This document shows positions 53,221 through 56,729 of a stretch of 56,729 nt of DNA, piece by piece. A model generated the notes under the pieces. It was not told the DNA's origin, did no database searches, and was given only the letters and a program-made list of their open reading frames with translations. Every line of letters begins with the position of its first letter. Position 1 is the first letter of the stretch. The position numbers and the translations under genes were made by a program. The DNA lies in contig JAFEBB010000051.1 in the NCBI GenBank assembly GCA_018266075.1, positions 1 through 56,729 on the forward strand, given 5' to 3'. Source of the stretch: Deltaproteobacteria bacterium. GTDB taxonomy: Bacteria > Myxococcota > Myxococcia > Myxococcales > SZAS-1.

Positions 53221-53745
53221 CTAGTGCGACGTCAGCCACCAACCCACGATGGATCCGAGCGCCGGTGCCGCGACCACCGCCGCCGCCAGCGACGCGCCCA
53301 CTGGCCGTCGACGCACGCGCTTCTGCGCCGCCGTGAGCCAGAACCACCCGAGCTGCAGCGCGCCCACCGGCGCAGCCAGCACCGCCGAGAACGCGACCAT
53401 GAACCCCACCGGCGCCACCGTCACGCCCGCGAGCGCGCCGACGATTCCGCCCCACACCGCCCCGACCGCGAGCCCCGCGGCGATGAAGAACGCCCGCGGC
53501 GCACGCCCCAGCCTCCAGGAGATGAACCGCGGCGTCAGCGCACCGAGCAAGGCCCCGGTCGCGAGCCCAGCCACGCCCGCCGCCGTCAGGTACGACCACG
53601 CCCACGACTCGTGGATGATCCCCGTCATCACCATCGCCGCGAAGGGCGCGCCCACGCCGCTCGCGCCGCCCACCAGGGTGAGGTCGCGCATCCACGGCCA
53701 GGCTGAACCGGAATCGGGAACGAGGGCGGTGCTTGATCCGGCCAT
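53221..53745 (-). CDS. Small multi-spanning membrane protein, unknown
   Basis: The 174-residue product has about five hydrophobic stretches (LTLVGGASGVGAPFAAMVMT, YLTAAGVAGLATGALLGALT, FIAAGLAVGAVWGGIVGALA, VAFSAVLAAPVGALQLGWFW, AAVVAAPALGSIVGWWL), so it is integral to the membrane. I recognise no family or motif. GGAGG seven bases before MAGSSTALV supports the start; a longer frame upstream is not coding. It converges on the SPFH gene with a 13 bp gap. Confidence 0.75.
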   Translation of the reverse strand: MAGSSTALVPDSGSAWPWMRDLTLVGGASGVGAPFAAMVMTGIIHESWAWSYLTAAGVAGLATGALLGALTPRFISWRLGRAPRAFFIAAGLAVGAVWGGIVGALAGVTVAPVGFMVAFSAVLAAPVGALQLGWFWLTAAQKRVRRRPVGASLAAAVVAAPALGSIVGWWLTSH

Positions 53746-53969
53746 GGGCAGACCTCCGACCTGCACGTCGATGTGAACGCAGCGAACCGGCAAAGGTTCC
53801 AGGCCCGCCGCGTCCCTTTCACAACCAGGCGAGCGGCCGAGCATTCCGCAGCTTCACGCGCCTCGACGCCGCGCTGCGCCGTGGTCGGGCTTTTGTCTCC
53901 CGCGGCACGCCTGGGCTAGCCTTGAGGTGGACGGCGCGCGCAGGCCGAAGGCGCGACGGCGAGGCGGCG

Positions 53970-54779
53970 GTGAGCACCTGGGACTCGCAACTGCGGAAGT
54001 TGAAGCGCGGCCTTCGCGATCTGGGCGGCTATCTCGACTTCGATCGCCACGGCAACGAGATCAAGCGCCGCACGGACTTCACCCGGTGTCCGCGTCCGGT
54101 GCTGCTGCTCTACGGCTTCTGGAGCACGCGCCGCGTCTTCGAGGTGCTCGAGGCGCGCCTGCGCCGCGACGGCTACTGCGTCTTCAGCGTGAACCTGGGC
54201 GGCCTCTTCGACGTCTTCAACACCAAGGGCATCGACGCCTGCGCCGAGAAGATCCGCGACAAGGTCGAGCGCCTCTACGCCCGCTACGACCTCGGGCCCC
54301 TCTCGATCATCGGCCACTCCAAGGGCGGGCTCATCGGCCGCTATTACGTGAAGCGCCTGGGCGGCGAGAAGCGCGTGAAGACGCTCATCACGCTGGCCGC
54401 GCCGCACCACGGAACGCCCCTCGCGTACGCCGGCGTGGTGCTCACCGGCGCGTTCTCCAAGAGCGTGTGGCAGATGACGCCCATGAGCCGCTTCATCCGC
54501 CGGCTCAAGATGGGCCCGTTCCCGCGCAACGTGCGCTTCGTGTCCGTGTATTCGAAGGCCGATCGCGTGGCGCCCTTCCCCACCTGCCTGCTCGAGACCG
54601 GCGAGGGCGAGAACCTCTACAACGTCGACGTGCCCGGCGTGGGCCACCACGACTTCCTCACCCGCCGCGCGGTGTACCAGGTGATCCAGCGCGAGCTGGC
54701 CCTGGGCTACGGGCTGCAGCCACCCAAGCCCAACCTCCACGCCGTGAGTGATCCCGACCCCACCGGCAGCGATCCCTGA
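53970..54779 (+). CDS. Alpha/beta hydrolase (lipase class, PGAP1-like)
   Basis: The 269-residue protein has the alpha/beta-hydrolase nucleophile elbow IIGHSKGGLIGRYYVKRL (Gly-His-Ser-Lys-Gly), preceded by PVLLLYGFWSTRRVFEVLEA (the oxyanion strand region) and followed by LITLAAPHHGTPLAYAGVVL. The order matches bacterial lipase/triacylglycerol-like hydrolases with an AAPHHGTP motif. The C terminus carries DRVAPFPTCLLETGEGENLY and GVGHHDFLTRRAVYQVI, with the likely catalytic His. No signal peptide was seen. GTG at 53970 is used because GAGG precedes it; the open frame upstream is Arg/Pro-rich. Substrate is unknown. Confidence 0.83.
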   Translation: MSTWDSQLRKLKRGLRDLGGYLDFDRHGNEIKRRTDFTRCPRPVLLLYGFWSTRRVFEVLEARLRRDGYCVFSVNLGGLFDVFNTKGIDACAEKIRDKVERLYARYDLGPLSIIGHSKGGLIGRYYVKRLGGEKRVKTLITLAAPHHGTPLAYAGVVLTGAFSKSVWQMTPMSRFIRRLKMGPFPRNVRFVSVYSKADRVAPFPTCLLETGEGENLYNVDVPGVGHHDFLTRRAVYQVIQRELALGYGLQPPKPNLHAVSDPDPTGSDP

Positions 54780-54874
54780 GCTCCGTCGCGCACCGTCCCC
54801 GCAACCGCGCCGCACGGCCGGTGTTCAACCTGTCGAGGTGCCCGGATTCTGGGGCCACGACGAGGGTTGCGCAC

Positions 54875-56050
54875 ATGCGCGCGGCGTCTTTGGCGATCGT
54901 GTTGGCCATCGCGCTTGGTGCGCCGCGGTCCGCTGGCGCCACCTACGTCGGCGACGAGCTGAGCCTGGGCACCACGCGGCCCACGCCCGAGAACCCGCGC
55001 TCGGGCACGATCGGCGAGACACTCTACGGCAGCATCGACGCCAGCCAGACGCTCTCCTTCATGGGCCGGCTCTCGCTGCTCCACGATGACGCCGTTGCGC
55101 CGCAGGCCGGGGCCAACTTCGGCGCCGGCGGTGGCAACGTGCTGCTCTTCACCACCGGCGTGGACTGGGAAGCCACCAAGCACTTCAACCTCGCGGCCAC
55201 CATCGACTACTCGCCCAAGGCGCAGCAGAACTCGGACAGCACGCTCACGCTCGATACGGCCGCGGGCACGACGCTGCCCGTGGACAGCCTCTTGCGCACG
55301 AACGCGTCATCGTTCGGCGCCACGCTCACGCTGGCGTACGACACCATGGACCTCGACGCCGAGACGCCCTCGAACTTCGAGTGGGCGTTCGCGGTGAACC
55401 TGGGCGCCATGCGGCTCAACTCGCAGCAGTCGATCGCCCAGCTCGCGTTCTACGACAAGCTCACCAACCGAGAGCGCACACTGAGCGTCTCGGCCATCAA
55501 CGATACCTACTGTCCGAAGCACCCCAAGCAGCCCATCTGCAAGGTCGCCGCAAACCTCACGGGGCAGACGGAGTCGCTGAGCCAGTTCCCGCTCGAGGCG
55601 GACATGACCGTCACCCTCTACGAGAACACCGACGTGGGCCTGGCGGTGACGTACTTCGCGTACTCGGAAGATCCCACCGCGCTCGGCTTCTTCACTGTGA
55701 GCGCAGCGGGCCGCACCTCGCGGCCGTCGGGCTCGCTGGAGTTCGGCGCGGGCATGCCGCTCGCGCCCGAGCAGCTGGTGGTGCGCCCTGATGTGGGCCA
55801 CGCGTTCGGCCCGGTGTACGCGGACCTGTACGCGGAGTACGGCAACTACCTCGACGACCAGGGCCACGAGGTCGCGCTCGGGCTGAAGCTCAAGTGGCGC
55901 ATCAACCACAACTGGCGCATCTACGGCCTGGCCGTGCTCAGCCGCGAGACCCCCGGGCCCGGCCTCACCGCCGACGCCGACCCCCAGAGCGATGCGACCC
56001 TGCCGGTGATCACGAGCGCGTTCACCCTGGGGCTCAGGTACACCTTCTAG
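54875..56050 (+). CDS. Outer-membrane barrel protein, DUF3570-like
   Basis: The 391-residue protein starts with a signal peptide (MRAASLAIVLAIALGAPRSA) and a beta-barrel with aromatic-flanked strands (FNLAATIDYSPKAQQNSD, FGATLTLAYDTMDLD, WAFAVNLGAMRLN, VGLAVTYFAYSEDPTALGF, FAYSE, YADLYAEYGNYLDDQGHEVA, LGLKLKWRINHNWRIYGLAV), ending LGLRYTF with the terminal aromatic residue used by the Bam machinery. The end and strand pattern resemble DUF3570-type barrels in related genomes, but no specific function is known. It lies 95 bp after the hydrolase gene. Confidence 0.75.
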   Translation: MRAASLAIVLAIALGAPRSAGATYVGDELSLGTTRPTPENPRSGTIGETLYGSIDASQTLSFMGRLSLLHDDAVAPQAGANFGAGGGNVLLFTTGVDWEATKHFNLAATIDYSPKAQQNSDSTLTLDTAAGTTLPVDSLLRTNASSFGATLTLAYDTMDLDAETPSNFEWAFAVNLGAMRLNSQQSIAQLAFYDKLTNRERTLSVSAINDTYCPKHPKQPICKVAANLTGQTESLSQFPLEADMTVTLYENTDVGLAVTYFAYSEDPTALGFFTVSAAGRTSRPSGSLEFGAGMPLAPEQLVVRPDVGHAFGPVYADLYAEYGNYLDDQGHEVALGLKLKWRINHNWRIYGLAVLSRETPGPGLTADADPQSDATLPVITSAFTLGLRYTF

Positions 56051-56153
56051 GGTGCACGGGTTTCCCCGCGTGACGACGACGCGCGCGTGCTTGGGGAACG
56101 GTACAGGTGATCGGTGTGCGGTGATCGGGGGTTTGCCGGATTAGGATTCGCAC

Positions 56154-56618
56154 ATGGCCCAGTCCAAGTGGGAGCGGATCCTCGAGCTCGAGGCCAAGCC
56201 CAAGACCCTCGAGACCCACCTCGTCGACGAGGCCGCCAAGCTGCTCGCCAGCGAGCTGCGCGGCACGTTCCCACCTGAGACCGGCGGCTTCCACGACGCG
56301 CGCGAGGAGGCCAAGTTCGCGCCGCTCTTCCAGGAGCCGCGAACGCGTCCTGGCGAAGGCGTGTACCGCGCCGGCTTCCACCTCGCGCGCCTCGACTTGA
56401 ACCACGAGCTTGAAGAGCACGCCCTCTACCTGCGCGAAGAGCGCTTCAAGCCCTTCGCGCCGGGCGAGCACGACAAGCTCGCGCTGCTGCTGCTCTCGCG
56501 CTGGCTCACCGAGCAGCTCTTCGCGTTGAAGGAGCAGCTGCACACGCCGCTCAAGCGCGCGCGGCTGGTGGAGATCCTCGACAAGGCCGAGCTCATCCTG
56601 CTCGGCCCGAAGCATTGA
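56154..56618 (+). CDS. Hypothetical protein, 154 residues
   Basis: I do not recognise a named family. The protein begins MAQSKWERILELEAKPKTLE and contains EHALYLREERFKPFAPGEHD and a long amphipathic C-terminal helix, LWLTEQLFALKEQL-like, ending LVEILDKAELILLGPKH. It is soluble, with no signal peptide. About 103 bp without a gene precede it and hold a GTGATCGG direct repeat and a GTTTCCCC/GGGGAAC inverted pair. Confidence 0.65.
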   Translation: MAQSKWERILELEAKPKTLETHLVDEAAKLLASELRGTFPPETGGFHDAREEAKFAPLFQEPRTRPGEGVYRAGFHLARLDLNHELEEHALYLREERFKPFAPGEHDKLALLLLSRWLTEQLFALKEQLHTPLKRARLVEILDKAELILLGPKH

Positions 56619-56630
56619 GCTCGCATCGCG

Positions 56631-56729
56631 AAATCGTCTCCCCGCGTCGCTCAGGAGCAGATTTTCCCGGCAAGATCTCGATCCCACCTACATCCGCACA
56701 CAATTTCGCGCGCAAAATCATCTCCCCGC
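56631..56729. repeat. Two near-identical 15 bp repeats at the window edge
   Basis: AAATCGTCTCCCCGC (56631-56645) and AAATCATCTCCCCGC (56715-56729) differ at one position and lie 84 bp apart, both preceded by CGCG-type bases. The region after the last gene may continue as an array beyond the window. No other feature was seen in these 111 bases. Confidence 0.35.

Overview
This is a 56.7 kb stretch of high-GC bacterial chromosome. No rRNA, tRNA, CRISPR array or complete insertion sequence was recognised. Strong third-position G/C bias, many secreted lipoproteins and outer-membrane barrels, an adenylate cyclase, a trehalose glycosyltransferring synthase, AtoE, HrpB, a delta-9 desaturase and a PilB/GspE ATPase together suggest a Gram-negative from the Myxococcota or a related deltaproteobacterial lineage. 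That placement is inference; there is no marker gene here to prove it.

Left region, about 62-14127: a defence-type island, by eye lower in GC than the rest (one sampled 60-base line in it is 62% GC, against 77% in a housekeeping gene further right). It holds a large winged-helix-like DNA-binding protein, the TcmP / three-Cys-motif (DUF5131, Gp37/Gp68) pair transcribed divergently, an AIPR-family abortive-infection protein, a frameshifted AlbA_2/Schlafen-like ATPase coupled by an ATGA overlap to a PD-(D/E)XK-like putative nuclease, and an opposed gene with the R-S-E signature of an ADP-ribosyltransferase fold. Next comes a two-gene operon, also ATGA-coupled, of an M48-like zinc protease and a 1727-residue DUF4011 superfamily 1 helicase with a degenerate protein-kinase-like N terminus and a Vsr-like C-terminal nuclease domain (the architecture known as Hhe). 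This island is the best place to look for a new antiviral system.

Region 14278-16925: two small Cys-containing ORFs around a perfect hairpin, then a hemolysin III-type membrane protein and a lipid desaturase in one operon, divergent from a TetR regulator with palindromic operator candidates between them. Region 17166-24291: a stress or low-oxygen style cluster with an MgtA-type ATPase, SDR oxidoreductase, GNAT, flavodoxin-domain protein, two universal stress proteins and a CBS protein, plus remnants of a sensor histidine kinase and an acetyl-CoA hydrolase/transferase.

Region 24341-41945: mostly core functions. These are TreT, AtoE, a beta-helix protein, an M23 lipoprotein, a lone PilB/GspE ATPase, an acyl-CoA dehydrogenase, HrpB, a membrane adenylate/guanylate cyclase and an aldo-keto reductase, ending in an outer-membrane protein that needs a frameshift. 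A 76 bp AT-rich inverted-repeat element lies between the acyl-CoA dehydrogenase and hrpB.

Region 42017-56729: secreted lipoproteins, an MFS exporter with a GNAT, an SppA peptidase fused to an outer-membrane-barrel-like N terminus, a thioesterase, a LysR regulator, a glutamine synthetase of the gamma-glutamylpolyamine type divergent from a class I glutamine amidotransferase (a likely polyamine or amine catabolic unit), an SPFH protein, an alpha/beta hydrolase and a DUF3570-like outer-membrane protein.
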